Source: Pseudomonas corrugata
GTDB taxonomy: Bacteria; Pseudomonadota; Gammaproteobacteria; Pseudomonadales; Pseudomonadaceae
Length of the DNA stretch: 64,000 nucleotides
Assembly (NCBI RefSeq): GCF_001269905.1
Contig: NZ_LHVK01000025.1
Span: forward strand, 1-64,000
Direction of reading: 5' to 3'
Under the pieces are notes generated by a model. The model did no database searches. It was given only the letters and a program-made list of their open reading frames with translations, and was not told the origin of the DNA. Shown here piece after piece: positions 33,568 through 43,760 of this stretch. Position 1 is the first letter of the stretch. Every line of letters begins with the position of its first letter. Position numbers and translations under genes: made by a program.

Positions 33568-34917
33568 ATGTCCAACCTGCTCGCCGACTGGCGCGACCGT
33601 CTCACCCATCGTCGGGTCTGGGCGTTGGCCGCGCCGATGATTCTTTCGAATATTTCCGTGCCGCTGGTGGCGTTGGTGGACAGCACCGTCATCGGCCATT
33701 TGCCCCATGCCCATCAGTTGGGCGCAGTGGCGGTCGGTGCGAGTTTGTATACGGTGCTGGCCTGGGCCGTGGGTTTCCTGCGCATGGGCACCACCGGGTT
33801 CGCAGCCCAGGCGGCCGGGCGTGGCGATGGCGCAACGTTGCGGCAAGTGTTGTTGCAAGGCTTGCTGCTGGCGATGGGGTTGGCTGTGGCGCTCGGAATC
33901 ATCGGAGTGCCGTTGAGTAACGTGGCGTTGCACTTCATGCAGCCGTCCGCCGAACTCAATCAGTTGACCCGGGACTTCTTCTACACACGGCTCTTCGGCC
34001 TTCCGGCGGCGCTGGCCAGTTATGCGCTCGTAGGTTGGTTTCTCGGTGCCCAGAATGCCCGGGCACCGCTGGCGATCCTGCTGACCACCAATCTGGTGAA
34101 CATCGCCCTCAACCTGTGGTTCGTGCTCGGCCTGGACTGGGGCGTGGCCGGCTCGGCCCGGGCCTCGGTGATCGCCGAATGGACCGGGGCGCTGGTCGGC
34201 CTGGCCCTGGCGCACAAAACACTGCGGGCCTGGCCCGGACAGATTGTCTGGGCGCCCCTCGGGTTGTGGCAGAACTGGCGACCCCTGCTGGCGGTGAACC
34301 GGGACATTTTCATTCGCAGCCTGGCCCTGCAATCGGTGTTTTTCCTGATCACCGTACAAGGCGCGCGCCTGGGGGATGCGACCGTTGCGGCCAACGCGCT
34401 GTTGCTCAACGGGCTGTTGTTGACGGCCCATGCCCTGGACGGCCTCGCCCATGCCGTCGAAGCGCTATGCGGCCACGCCATTGGCGCCCGCGATCGCCTG
34501 GCGCTACGCCGCTCACTGGTGGTGGCCAGCGGTTGGTCACTGATTGCGAGCATCGGCTTTGCGCTGCTGTTCCTGCTTGCCGGACACCTGTTCATCGATA
34601 TGCAGACTGACATCCCCGACGTGCGAGACACCGCATACCGCTACCTGCCTTACCTCGCCAGCCTGCCGCTGATCGCGGTCTGGAGCTATGTGCTCGATGG
34701 CTTGTTCATCGGCGCCACCCGCGCCCGGGAAATGCGCAATGGCATGTTATTGACCCTGTTGCTGGTGCTGCCATTTGCCTGGGCGCTGCAAGCGCTGGGC
34801 AACCATGGCTTGTGGCTCACCTTCCTGTTGTTCATGGCGTTGCGCAGCCTGACCCTCGGTGGTTTCGCCTGGCGCTTGCACCGCCAGGATCGTTGGCTCG
34901 TGGCCCACGCCGAATAG
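33568..34917 (+). CDS. MATE-family efflux transporter (DinF-like)
   Basis: A 449-residue inner-membrane transporter with 12 predicted helices in two MATE repeats. The N-terminal PMILSNISVPLVALVDSTV and the mid-protein LGAQNARAPLAI segments are typical of the DinF branch. It would export cationic compounds using Na+ or H+. AAGGAG lies upstream of the ATG at 33568; an ATG 24 bases earlier is less likely. It converges with the DUF4123 gene, leaving only a 4 bp gap. Confidence 0.88.
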   Translation: MSNLLADWRDRLTHRRVWALAAPMILSNISVPLVALVDSTVIGHLPHAHQLGAVAVGASLYTVLAWAVGFLRMGTTGFAAQAAGRGDGATLRQVLLQGLLLAMGLAVALGIIGVPLSNVALHFMQPSAELNQLTRDFFYTRLFGLPAALASYALVGWFLGAQNARAPLAILLTTNLVNIALNLWFVLGLDWGVAGSARASVIAEWTGALVGLALAHKTLRAWPGQIVWAPLGLWQNWRPLLAVNRDIFIRSLALQSVFFLITVQGARLGDATVAANALLLNGLLLTAHALDGLAHAVEALCGHAIGARDRLALRRSLVVASGWSLIASIGFALLFLLAGHLFIDMQTDIPDVRDTAYRYLPYLASLPLIAVWSYVLDGLFIGATRAREMRNGMLLTLLLVLPFAWALQALGNHGLWLTFLLFMALRSLTLGGFAWRLHRQDRWLVAHAE

Positions 34918-34921
34918 CACT

Positions 34922-35719
34922 TCACCCCTCATCGCCTTGCCACAACCGTCGCAGATGCTCGAGCCGCTCGCGCTGGGAGCCGCCAGTCAGCGCTGGTGTT
35001 GGCCGGGCGTCGGGGTACTGCAGGCGCAGCCACAGCCAGCCGTCGAGCACCTCCCGTTCGGTAAACCCCAGCGTCAAGCCTTGCTCCAGGCAATCCCAGA
35101 GCGCGCGATACTCACGCCCGGTGGCACGAGACCAATGCCAGGCGTGACGCTCCAGCAGGCATTGCTGCAATTTGCGCTGTTGTCGGTCGCTGAGGCTGTG
35201 CTCGTTCTCCAGTGGCGACACGGGCAGTCCCGGGTTGGACAGTTGCTGCCAGCCCTGGCTGCCGATTGCCCGGTCGGCCCAGGTACCGCCGAACCAGCGC
35301 AGCAGGCGGATGGGCCCCAGCCAGCAACTGAGCTCTGCTGGGTCGCAGCCGTCGAAGAAATAGCTGGCGGTGTGGGGGTTGTAATAGCTCAGCAACGCCT
35401 TGTAGTGAGGCCCCAAGGTCACCGTCAGCATGCGTCGAAGATGCGCCAGCAATTGCGTAGCCGACGATTCGCTCACCAACAACAGCCCTGGCCAGGCACC
35501 GGCGTCGACATGGCACAGGCTGGCCAGCGCCGGCGATTGCTGCAAGTCCACCAACAGCGGACCGTGCTCCTTGAGCCCATGCCATTCGGTGTCCTCGAAC
35601 AAGGCAAAGCACCGCGCTTGCGCGAACTGCTCTTGCAGACGCTGCACCGCCCCGGGGACGCCAGGTATGTCGAGCAGCAGCCATTGAGGCGTTGTCCCGG
35701 TCAGGCTTGCAGCGCTCAT
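34922..35719 (-). CDS. DUF4123-type T6SS adaptor (Tap/TEC)
   Basis: A protein of 265 residues with the layout of DUF4123 adaptor/chaperones, which load an effector onto a VgrG spike. Family-like blocks are PQWLLLDIPG at the N-terminus, ACPWP-equivalent LLLVSESSATQLLAHLRRML and LLSYYNPHTASYFFD (about 130-144). The ATG at 35719 overlaps the vgrG stop by four bases, so it is translationally coupled. Unusually, no effector gene follows: the next gene is the convergent MATE transporter. Confidence 0.8.
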   Translation of the reverse strand: MSAASLTGTTPQWLLLDIPGVPGAVQRLQEQFAQARCFALFEDTEWHGLKEHGPLLVDLQQSPALASLCHVDAGAWPGLLLVSESSATQLLAHLRRMLTVTLGPHYKALLSYYNPHTASYFFDGCDPAELSCWLGPIRLLRWFGGTWADRAIGSQGWQQLSNPGLPVSPLENEHSLSDRQQRKLQQCLLERHAWHWSRATGREYRALWDCLEQGLTLGFTEREVLDGWLWLRLQYPDARPTPALTGGSQRERLEHLRRLWQGDEG

Positions 35720-37026
35720 GGCGCGGCACCCGTGTCGCGCCGCGTCACCAGCCGACAGGTGCATATCGGTTGGTCACAGGCACTGAAGCTGCCGCCTCCG
35801 GGCAACAGGCAGAGCAACACCAGCGGCTCGGCCGCCTGGATCGCGGCTAACAACGCCGGATCGGCTCCGGACGGCCAGGGTGCTCCGTGGGTTGTCGAGT
35901 CCGAGGGGGCCCCGTCGGCTACGTCCGCAATTGCCGGCACATCAAGGAGCGCACTGATCATGGGGCGATCCGGGTCGCCCTCGCAGAAGCTCACCAACAC
36001 CTCGGTGCCCGCCCGGAAGGTACTCATCGCACAGGCGGCCAGCTCGGGCGCCAACGGCAGCCAACAATGACTGGGGCTGGCCCCCTCGCCCTGATAAACC
36101 CAGTCGAACTGCACCGCCACCCGCCCGGCCATCTGCAATGCCGGCTCGTCCACTTCCACGACCCAGCCACGCTGCCGGCCCACCATGCGCGGCTTGGCAG
36201 GGAGCCCGGTCGCCACGAACGGCAGCCCCCAAGGCACGGCCTGGAAATGGTTTTCGTACCCCCAGGCCTCAGCGCGGTGCGCCACTCTCGTCAGCAGCCA
36301 GCGCCGGTTCCAGTCGCTGAAAGGATGCGCCGTGAGCAACAGTACCTGCCCGCTGTACAGCCCCATCAGGTCACTGCGGCCTTGGGCGACCTGCTCCCCT
36401 GAAGCGTTGGTTTGCACGTTGAAAGCCTGAATCCCCGAGGCCGTGCCGTAGGCCGCCTCGGCGACTGGAGCGAAACCGCCCGCATTGTCGGAGAACACCA
36501 GGCAGTGCCCGTCCCGAGCGTGTTCGAAATGGAAGTGGATGCCCGCCTGGGCGCACACCCGCTGGAGAAATTGCAGATCCGACTCGCGGTACTGGGTGCA
36601 AAAATCCTGCGGTGGATAATCCCCCTTCAAATCCAGGCACAACTGGCGACCGGCGATACCGTGGGCCTTGAGCACCTGGCGGATGATCTGCGGCACCGTG
36701 CAGTCACTCAGTACCCGCTGGCTGAAGCGCTGCGCCAGGCAGGCCAGCTTCGGCCCGATACGCAGGCGGCAACCGGCGTCGGGACGGTGCTGAACCAGTT
36801 CGTGGAGCTGCCCGTGGATGCCCTCGCCCGACTCCCCGAAACTCAACCAGACACTGCGATATAACAGGCCCGCCAGGTCCGGCGGCGTGCTGCCGGGCAA
36901 CAACTCCACCTCATGGGAGAAAGGCTCGCTGATGGCTTCGCTACCCATGAAGGCCGCAACGACAAAGGGTTCGGGCAGACCGGCTATCTCCAGACGAAAT
37001 GATGGCTCGTTGGCTGGATCGGACAT
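35716..37026 (-). CDS. vgrG: short orphan VgrG, type VI secretion spike protein
   Basis: A 436-residue VgrG. The gp27-like part contains the typical CTQYRESDLQFLQRVCAQAG split across about 143-163, followed by ENHFQAVPWGLPF and the gp5 OB-fold (GRVAVQFDW and WLPLAPEL, STFRAGTEVLVSFCEGDPDRPMI). It ends shortly after the OB-fold, without the long beta-helix of usual 600-700 residue VgrGs, and has a Cys-rich tail (CDQPICTC). It is coupled to a DUF4123 gene. No T6SS structural genes are in the window, so it depends on a secretion system elsewhere. Confidence 0.82.
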   Translation of the reverse strand: MSDPANEPSFRLEIAGLPEPFVVAAFMGSEAISEPFSHEVELLPGSTPPDLAGLLYRSVWLSFGESGEGIHGQLHELVQHRPDAGCRLRIGPKLACLAQRFSQRVLSDCTVPQIIRQVLKAHGIAGRQLCLDLKGDYPPQDFCTQYRESDLQFLQRVCAQAGIHFHFEHARDGHCLVFSDNAGGFAPVAEAAYGTASGIQAFNVQTNASGEQVAQGRSDLMGLYSGQVLLLTAHPFSDWNRRWLLTRVAHRAEAWGYENHFQAVPWGLPFVATGLPAKPRMVGRQRGWVVEVDEPALQMAGRVAVQFDWVYQGEGASPSHCWLPLAPELAACAMSTFRAGTEVLVSFCEGDPDRPMISALLDVPAIADVADGAPSDSTTHGAPWPSGADPALLAAIQAAEPLVLLCLLPGGGSFSACDQPICTCRLVTRRDTGAAP

Positions 37027-37183
37027 CGGCGTATCTCTACAGGAGGGGCGGCCGGGGATTCTCGCTGAGAGCCATGGCGGAGTAGAGAGCCCAAGTACAA
37101 GTTAGGAAAGGGACTACATGAAATGAGGACAGCATCGGTTAAATGACCCGACGTGCGGAAATAACGGCGGCGCAAATAAAAAT

Positions 37184-37247
37184 GCCCTTCGGGACTATCC
37201 GAAAAAACCCGCGATGTGCGCTGAGCTTTCTGACAGACCCGAAGGGC
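37184..37247. repeat. 10 bp perfect inverted repeat
   Basis: GCCCTTCGGG (37184-37193) and CCCGAAGGGC (37238-37247) are exact reverse complements 44 bp apart, about 160 bp upstream of the VgrG gene. An A run inside the loop does not make it a standard terminator. It may be a remnant of a mobile element. Confidence 0.55.
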
Positions 37248-37280
37248 GATGCCGATCGATCAAAGAGCTGCCACAGAGCC

Positions 37281-37437
37281 CTGATGCCGATCAGTTAAAC
37301 CACAAACCTGTGGGAGCAAAGCTTGCTCGCGATTGCGCTAAGTCAGTCAGCAATAATGTTGACTGATCTGTCGCTATCGCGAGCAAGCTTTGCTCCCACA
37401 GGGTTTGTGCCGTTTGATCCTTAACTGACTGGCATTA
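37281..37437. mobile_element. IS4-like MITE (157 bp) with internal REPIN
   Basis: The ends read TGATGCCGATCAGTTAA on the left and, on the other strand, TAATGCCAGTCAGTTAAGG on the right, which recall the terminal inverted repeats of IS4-family elements. The 11 bp sequence GCCACAGAGCC occurs immediately outside on both sides (37270-37280 and 37438-37448), a target duplication of the size IS4 makes. A REPIN of the TGTGGGAGCAAAGCTTGCTC variety (37309-37400) fills the centre. There is no transposase, so it is non-autonomous. It lies between vgrG and speA. Confidence 0.7.
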
Positions 37438-37476
37438 GCCACAGAGCCTCGTGTCCGACCGGCTTTGATCTGCGCA

Positions 37477-39390
<1,914 letters not shown>

Positions 39391-39530
39391 CGAAGTCCCC
39401 TATAAAGAAGTCAAAATGCACCATCCGGTCGGAGGCTGGCGCAGTCTAGAGAATGGAAATGACGATTTGCCTGCAAGCAGGGTAGACCCTGCTGGCAGCG
39501 CTGAGTTTAGAAACCCGTTCAGAACAGGCT

Positions 39531-39594
39531 CTGTGAAAACCATATGGGCGACCTCGAACAGCAGATTCGGATCGAGCCGGAGTGGTTTTCACAG
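39531..39594. repeat. 12 bp perfect inverted repeat beyond the yciH stop
   Basis: CTGTGAAAACCA (39531-39542) and TGGTTTTCACAG (39583-39594) are exact reverse complements with a 40 bp loop. With one mismatch the arms extend a further six bases (CAG-CT outside). It sits 7 bp after the yciH stop, so it may terminate that gene, or be the scar of a small inverted-repeat element. I see no target duplication. Confidence 0.6.
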
Positions 39595-39600
39595 AGGCTG

Positions 39601-39972
39601 CTAGCCGCCGGATTTTTTTGCCTTGAAACCGTGCTTGACCAGTTCCGCCAGCAACAGCTCGACGTGATCACCCTGGATCTCGATGACGCCGTCTTTCAAC
39701 GCGCCACCGGTACCACAGCGTTTTTTCAACGTGGTGGCCAGTTCCTTGAGCGCGTCTTCGGCCAACGGCACGCCGGTGATCGTGGTCACCGTCTTGCCGC
39801 CGCGCCCCTTGCTTTCACGGCGCACACGGGCAATACCGTCACCGGCAGGGATGACGGTCTGTTTGCAGATGCAGGCATCCACCGGCTGACGGCAATCAGG
39901 GCAATGACGACCGGCGTCGGTAGAAAATACCAGGCCACCCAGGGCGGCGAAGGATGCGGCTTTTTTGGCCAC
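39601..39972 (-). CDS. yciH: SUI1/eIF1-like translation initiation factor homologue (YciH)
   Basis: A 123-residue protein with an N-terminal CPDC...CIC zinc-like motif (about 25-36) and a C-terminal SUI1 domain (KGRGGKTVTTITG, LKKRCGTGG, IEIQGDH). It resembles eukaryotic eIF1 and may affect start-codon fidelity. I chose the GTG at 39972, which has GAGAGGA seven bases upstream and gives the usual VAKKAA N-terminus. It corresponds by position to PA4840. Confidence 0.88.
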   Translation of the reverse strand: MAKKAASFAALGGLVFSTDAGRHCPDCRQPVDACICKQTVIPAGDGIARVRRESKGRGGKTVTTITGVPLAEDALKELATTLKKRCGTGGALKDGVIEIQGDHVELLLAELVKHGFKAKKSGG

Positions 39973-40142
39973 CGGCAATCCTCTCGGGAGGACAAAGACT
40001 GGTCGGGGAGAGAAAGTGCCTCGACCGCGAAGCCCCACTCAGGCAGGGGCAGCGCTACTGGACCGCAGACGTCGGTTCAGCTTGAAAAGTCGCGCAGTGT
40101 AACGGCAAAAAGCTGACTTGCTAAGGGCCAATCCGCGCCAAT

Positions 40143-40688
40143 TTACAGCTTCTTTGCGACACCACGCAGATATCGCTCGAGCGCCGCCAACGAGTCCGGG
40201 CAATAAGGCTTGTGCCGGATTTCATCCAGTACCTGTTCGATCGGCATGAAGCGCGCTTCGAGCACTTCTTCAGGTTGCAATACCAGTGGACCGTCCCACA
40301 CTGCCGAAAACGCCGAGCACCAGAGGCGACTGCCGGGGTCTTCGAAGTAAAAATGGTCATGGGCGGTGAGTTGCACCCCGCTTACACCAAGCTCCTCTTC
40401 CAGTTCACGGGCTGCCGACTCGGCGTAGGTTTCATGGGCCTGCACCATTCCGCCCGCCGCCACGTCCCAGAAGCCCGGGTAGATCGCCTTGCTCAGGGTC
40501 CGCCGGTGGACGCACAGCTCACCCGCCGAGTTGAACAGCATGATGTAGGTGCCACGCCCGATCAGGCCACGCTCGCGCAGGTCCGAACGCACCAGGCTGC
40601 CGAGCAGGTTGTCGTGTTCATCGACCCAAGCGATCAGCTCGGCATCCGAGGCCACTCGGTGAGCGGCCTCCCGGGGGCTCTCGCTCAT
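40143..40688 (-). CDS. Nudix hydrolase (YfcD-like)
   Basis: A 181-residue Nudix protein. The Nudix box runs from GGMVQAHE to RELEEELG (about 98-117), with all the conserved Glu and Arg residues. The N-terminal VDEHDNLLGSL and RGTYIMLFN resemble the isopentenyl-diphosphate isomerase/YfcD branch. The substrate is unknown. It starts 3 bp after the upstream DUF2333 gene, so the two are one operon. Confidence 0.87.
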   Translation of the reverse strand: MSESPREAAHRVASDAELIAWVDEHDNLLGSLVRSDLRERGLIGRGTYIMLFNSAGELCVHRRTLSKAIYPGFWDVAAGGMVQAHETYAESAARELEEELGVSGVQLTAHDHFYFEDPGSRLWCSAFSAVWDGPLVLQPEEVLEARFMPIEQVLDEIRHKPYCPDSLAALERYLRGVAKKL

Positions 40689-40691
40689 GAA

Positions 40692-41759
40692 TCAGCCCTG
40701 GTTCAGCAGTTGCCGCAAGTCGATCACTGCCGCGTTGGCCCGGGAAATGTAGTTGGCCATGACCAGGGAATGGTTCGCCAATACACCGAAGCCGCTGCCA
40801 TTGAGGATCATCGGGCTCCAGACCGGCTCCTGGGAAGCCTCCAGTTCACGAATGATCTGCCGCACGCTGACCGTGGCGTTCTTCTTCGCCAGCACATCGG
40901 CGAAGTCCACTTCAATGGCGCGCAGCAGGTGGGACAAGGCCCAGGCCTGGCCCCGCGCCTCATAGAACACATTATCAATCTGCAACCATGGAGTCTCGAC
41001 CACTTCCTCATCCACCTGCGGTACCTGCCCAGGGACAGGGACTTCGGTTTTCAGCGAAGTATTGAGCTTGACCCGGCCAACACTGGCCGACAGCCTCTGG
41101 GACAGCGAACCCAGGCGAGTACCGACATCGCCCAGCCAGTTGTTCAGGTTGTCGGCGCGGGCATAGAACAACGCGCTTTTCTGGGTAGGATCGGACAGGC
41201 GCGCCTGGTAGCGGCTCAGGGAGTTGATGCCTTCCTGGTATTCCGACTCGCTGGAGGGCAGCACCCAACTGCGGTTATCGAAGTTGAAGCGCGGCTCGGC
41301 CTTGGCCAGGTCAGCGTCCTCGGCGGACTGGGATTGGGAACGGGCGAAGTCCTTGCGCAAGGCGCGACTCAGGTCGCGGACCTGCACCAGTACGCCATAT
41401 TCCCAACTCGGCATGTTGTCCATCCACAGGCCCGGCGGAAAACGATCGTTGGAAATGTAGCCGCCTGGCTTGGTCAGCAGGGTTCCGGCCACGGTCTTGA
41501 GGGTTTCGACAGTGGTGTAGCCGACCACCATTTGCCGGCCATCCTTCTCGGCCGCCGCCTGGGCATTCTGCTGCACTGGAAACAGGGCGGGCTCCTGACT
41601 CCAGTACCAGCCGATGGCAATGGTCACCAGCAGGTACAGGCCGATCAGCGTGGCCAGCGCGCGGCTGAAAAACAGCCCACCCAGGTAGCTGCGGGTAGCC
41701 GATTTCGGCTCGGCGGCACGTTCAGGTGCGCTGCCCGCGCGGTTTTTCCAGTCCAGCAT
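40692..41759 (-). CDS. DUF2333 family membrane-anchored protein
   Basis: A 355-residue protein with one N-terminal transmembrane helix (about 33-51, ALATLIGLYLLVTIAIGWY) and a large, mostly helical periplasmic part. It matches the DUF2333 family of proteobacteria, whose function is not known to me. It is the first gene of a pair with the Nudix gene, and corresponds by position to PA4842. A 287 bp gap to gcbA carries the divergent promoters; I saw no specific operator. Confidence 0.82.
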   Translation of the reverse strand: MLDWKNRAGSAPERAAEPKSATRSYLGGLFFSRALATLIGLYLLVTIAIGWYWSQEPALFPVQQNAQAAAEKDGRQMVVGYTTVETLKTVAGTLLTKPGGYISNDRFPPGLWMDNMPSWEYGVLVQVRDLSRALRKDFARSQSQSAEDADLAKAEPRFNFDNRSWVLPSSESEYQEGINSLSRYQARLSDPTQKSALFYARADNLNNWLGDVGTRLGSLSQRLSASVGRVKLNTSLKTEVPVPGQVPQVDEEVVETPWLQIDNVFYEARGQAWALSHLLRAIEVDFADVLAKKNATVSVRQIIRELEASQEPVWSPMILNGSGFGVLANHSLVMANYISRANAAVIDLRQLLNQG

Positions 41760-42046
41760 GGCGATGTCCCTTCAATCACTTGAGTTCACGGTTCGACCAC
41801 AACCCTACGCCATCGTGCCTGATTTGAAACGCGATAAATCCTGCGTAAATCATGCGGGACCAGGCGGAGCAGTCGGATGGCAACTATAAAGGAAGCGCGG
41901 CCATCGGCCTACGAAACCGACCGGTCACAAACTGAATGTCGCTGCTGGGTAGATTATTGACGTGCGACACTCATGCGCATGAAAAGAGATGCTAGCATAG
42001 AGCCACCAGTCGACCTCAGCATGTATCTAACTAAGTAGTCAGGATA

Positions 42047-43708
42047 ATGACCGAGCCAGAAGACCCCAGCCGTGAGCGCCTCAAGCACCACTTTGCCCAG
42101 CGGGTAATTCATCAGGCTCGTCAGATCCTGGAGATATGGCAGCGCCTGCAACGAAGTGAATGGTCCAGCACCGATCTGTCGGAGCTCAGTGAAGCCAATC
42201 TGCGCCTGCAGCGTTTTGCCGAGCGCTTCGAACAGCCCGAGCATTCCCAATTGGCCCAGGGCATCAGCCAGTCACTGCAAGCGGTGGATGCCAATCGTGG
42301 GCGGCTGAGCAGTCACCTGATCACCGAGATCAATCGTTTGATGCAGCGCCTGTCTCGTACGGGCCTGCGCCATGGGGACCAGCTCGACCAAACATTTCTA
42401 CCGCCGTTGCGCAAACCGATTTATGTGCTGCTGCAAGACAATGACCGCGCCGAGCGTCTGGCCAAGCAACTGGAGTTCTTCGGCCTCAGCGCCCAGGCGT
42501 TGGAAAGTGTCGCGGCATTTCGCGCCTCGATGGTCGAGCGCCTGCCGGCGGCGATTGTCATGGATGTGGATTTCAGCGGTCCCGGCATCGGCCTGAAGTT
42601 GGCGGCCGAAGCCCAACAAGGCCTTGAGCAGCCATTACCACTGTTGTTCTTCAGCCTGCTGGAAACCGATACCCCGACACGTCTGGCGGCCGTGCGCGCC
42701 GGCGGACAGGAGTTCCTCACCGGCACCCTCGAGGCCTCGAGCCTGCTGGAAAAAATCGAGGTGCTGACCTGCGTCGCCCAGTACGAACCCTACAAAGTGC
42801 TGATCATTGATGACTCTCGCGCCCAGGCCCTGCACACCGAACGCCTGCTAAATAGTGCAGGCATCGTGACCCGCACGCTGATCGAACCGATCCAGGCCAT
42901 GGCCGAGCTGGCAGATTTCCAGCCTGACCTGATCATTCTCGACATGTACATGCCTGCCTGCACCGGTACGGAACTGGCGAAGGTGATCCGTCACAATGAC
43001 CGCTACGTCAGCGTGCCGATTATCTACCTGTCTGCCGAAGATGATCTGGACAAGCAGCTCGATGCCATGAGCGAGGGCGGCGATGACTTCCTGACCAAAC
43101 CGATCAAGCCCCGCCACCTGATCACCACTGTGCGCAACCGTGCGGCCCGGGCCCGCAACCTCAAGGCGCGGATGGTACGTGACAGCCTGACCGGCCTGTA
43201 CAACCACACCCATATCCTGCAGCTGCTCGAAGACTGCTGCTTCCGCGCCCGTCGCGAAGGCAAGCCCTTGAGCTTTGCCATGCTGGACATCGACCATTTC
43301 AAACGGGTCAACGACAGCCACGGCCATCCGATGGGCGACCGGGTAATCAAAAGCCTGGCGTTGTTTCTCAAGCAGCGCCTGCGCAAGACCGACTTCATCG
43401 GGCGTTACGGCGGAGAAGAGTTCGCCATTGTCATGCCGGACACCAACATCAACGACGCCTGCGCGGTCCTGGACGAAATCCGCCAGCGCTTTGCCGAAAT
43501 CCACTATCCGGCCCAACCCCAGGACCTGTGGTGCACGTTCAGTGCCGGCGTGGTGGAGATGAGCGAGGAGTCCGACAGCCTGATGATGGCCAGTGAGGCG
43601 GATGAAGCGCTGTATCGCGCCAAGCACGCCGGTCGCAACCGGGTACAGAGCGCAAGGCAAAGTGCCACTTTTTCATCGGAATCCACCGACTCGGTCATGA
43701 ACCTGTAA
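42047..43708 (+). CDS. gcbA: diguanylate cyclase with two receiver domains (GcbA)
   Basis: A 553-residue cytoplasmic c-di-GMP synthase. Order: helical N-terminus (1-120), degenerate receiver 1 (about 125-240, without the conserved Lys), intact receiver 2 (about 250-365: IIDDSR, LDMYMP, FLTKPI), and GGDEF domain (about 375-535). The active site reads GGEEF, with an inhibitory RxxD site (RKTD) five residues ahead, so it is probably active and product-inhibited. In P. fluorescens GcbA promotes attachment. It corresponds to PA4843. Confidence 0.88.
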   Translation: MTEPEDPSRERLKHHFAQRVIHQARQILEIWQRLQRSEWSSTDLSELSEANLRLQRFAERFEQPEHSQLAQGISQSLQAVDANRGRLSSHLITEINRLMQRLSRTGLRHGDQLDQTFLPPLRKPIYVLLQDNDRAERLAKQLEFFGLSAQALESVAAFRASMVERLPAAIVMDVDFSGPGIGLKLAAEAQQGLEQPLPLLFFSLLETDTPTRLAAVRAGGQEFLTGTLEASSLLEKIEVLTCVAQYEPYKVLIIDDSRAQALHTERLLNSAGIVTRTLIEPIQAMAELADFQPDLIILDMYMPACTGTELAKVIRHNDRYVSVPIIYLSAEDDLDKQLDAMSEGGDDFLTKPIKPRHLITTVRNRAARARNLKARMVRDSLTGLYNHTHILQLLEDCCFRARREGKPLSFAMLDIDHFKRVNDSHGHPMGDRVIKSLALFLKQRLRKTDFIGRYGGEEFAIVMPDTNINDACAVLDEIRQRFAEIHYPAQPQDLWCTFSAGVVEMSEESDSLMMASEADEALYRAKHAGRNRVQSARQSATFSSESTDSVMNL

Positions 43709-43760
43709 CTCAAGCGCAATAAATTCAGGCACTTACGATTCTGCCCCCGGTAGACCTTCA

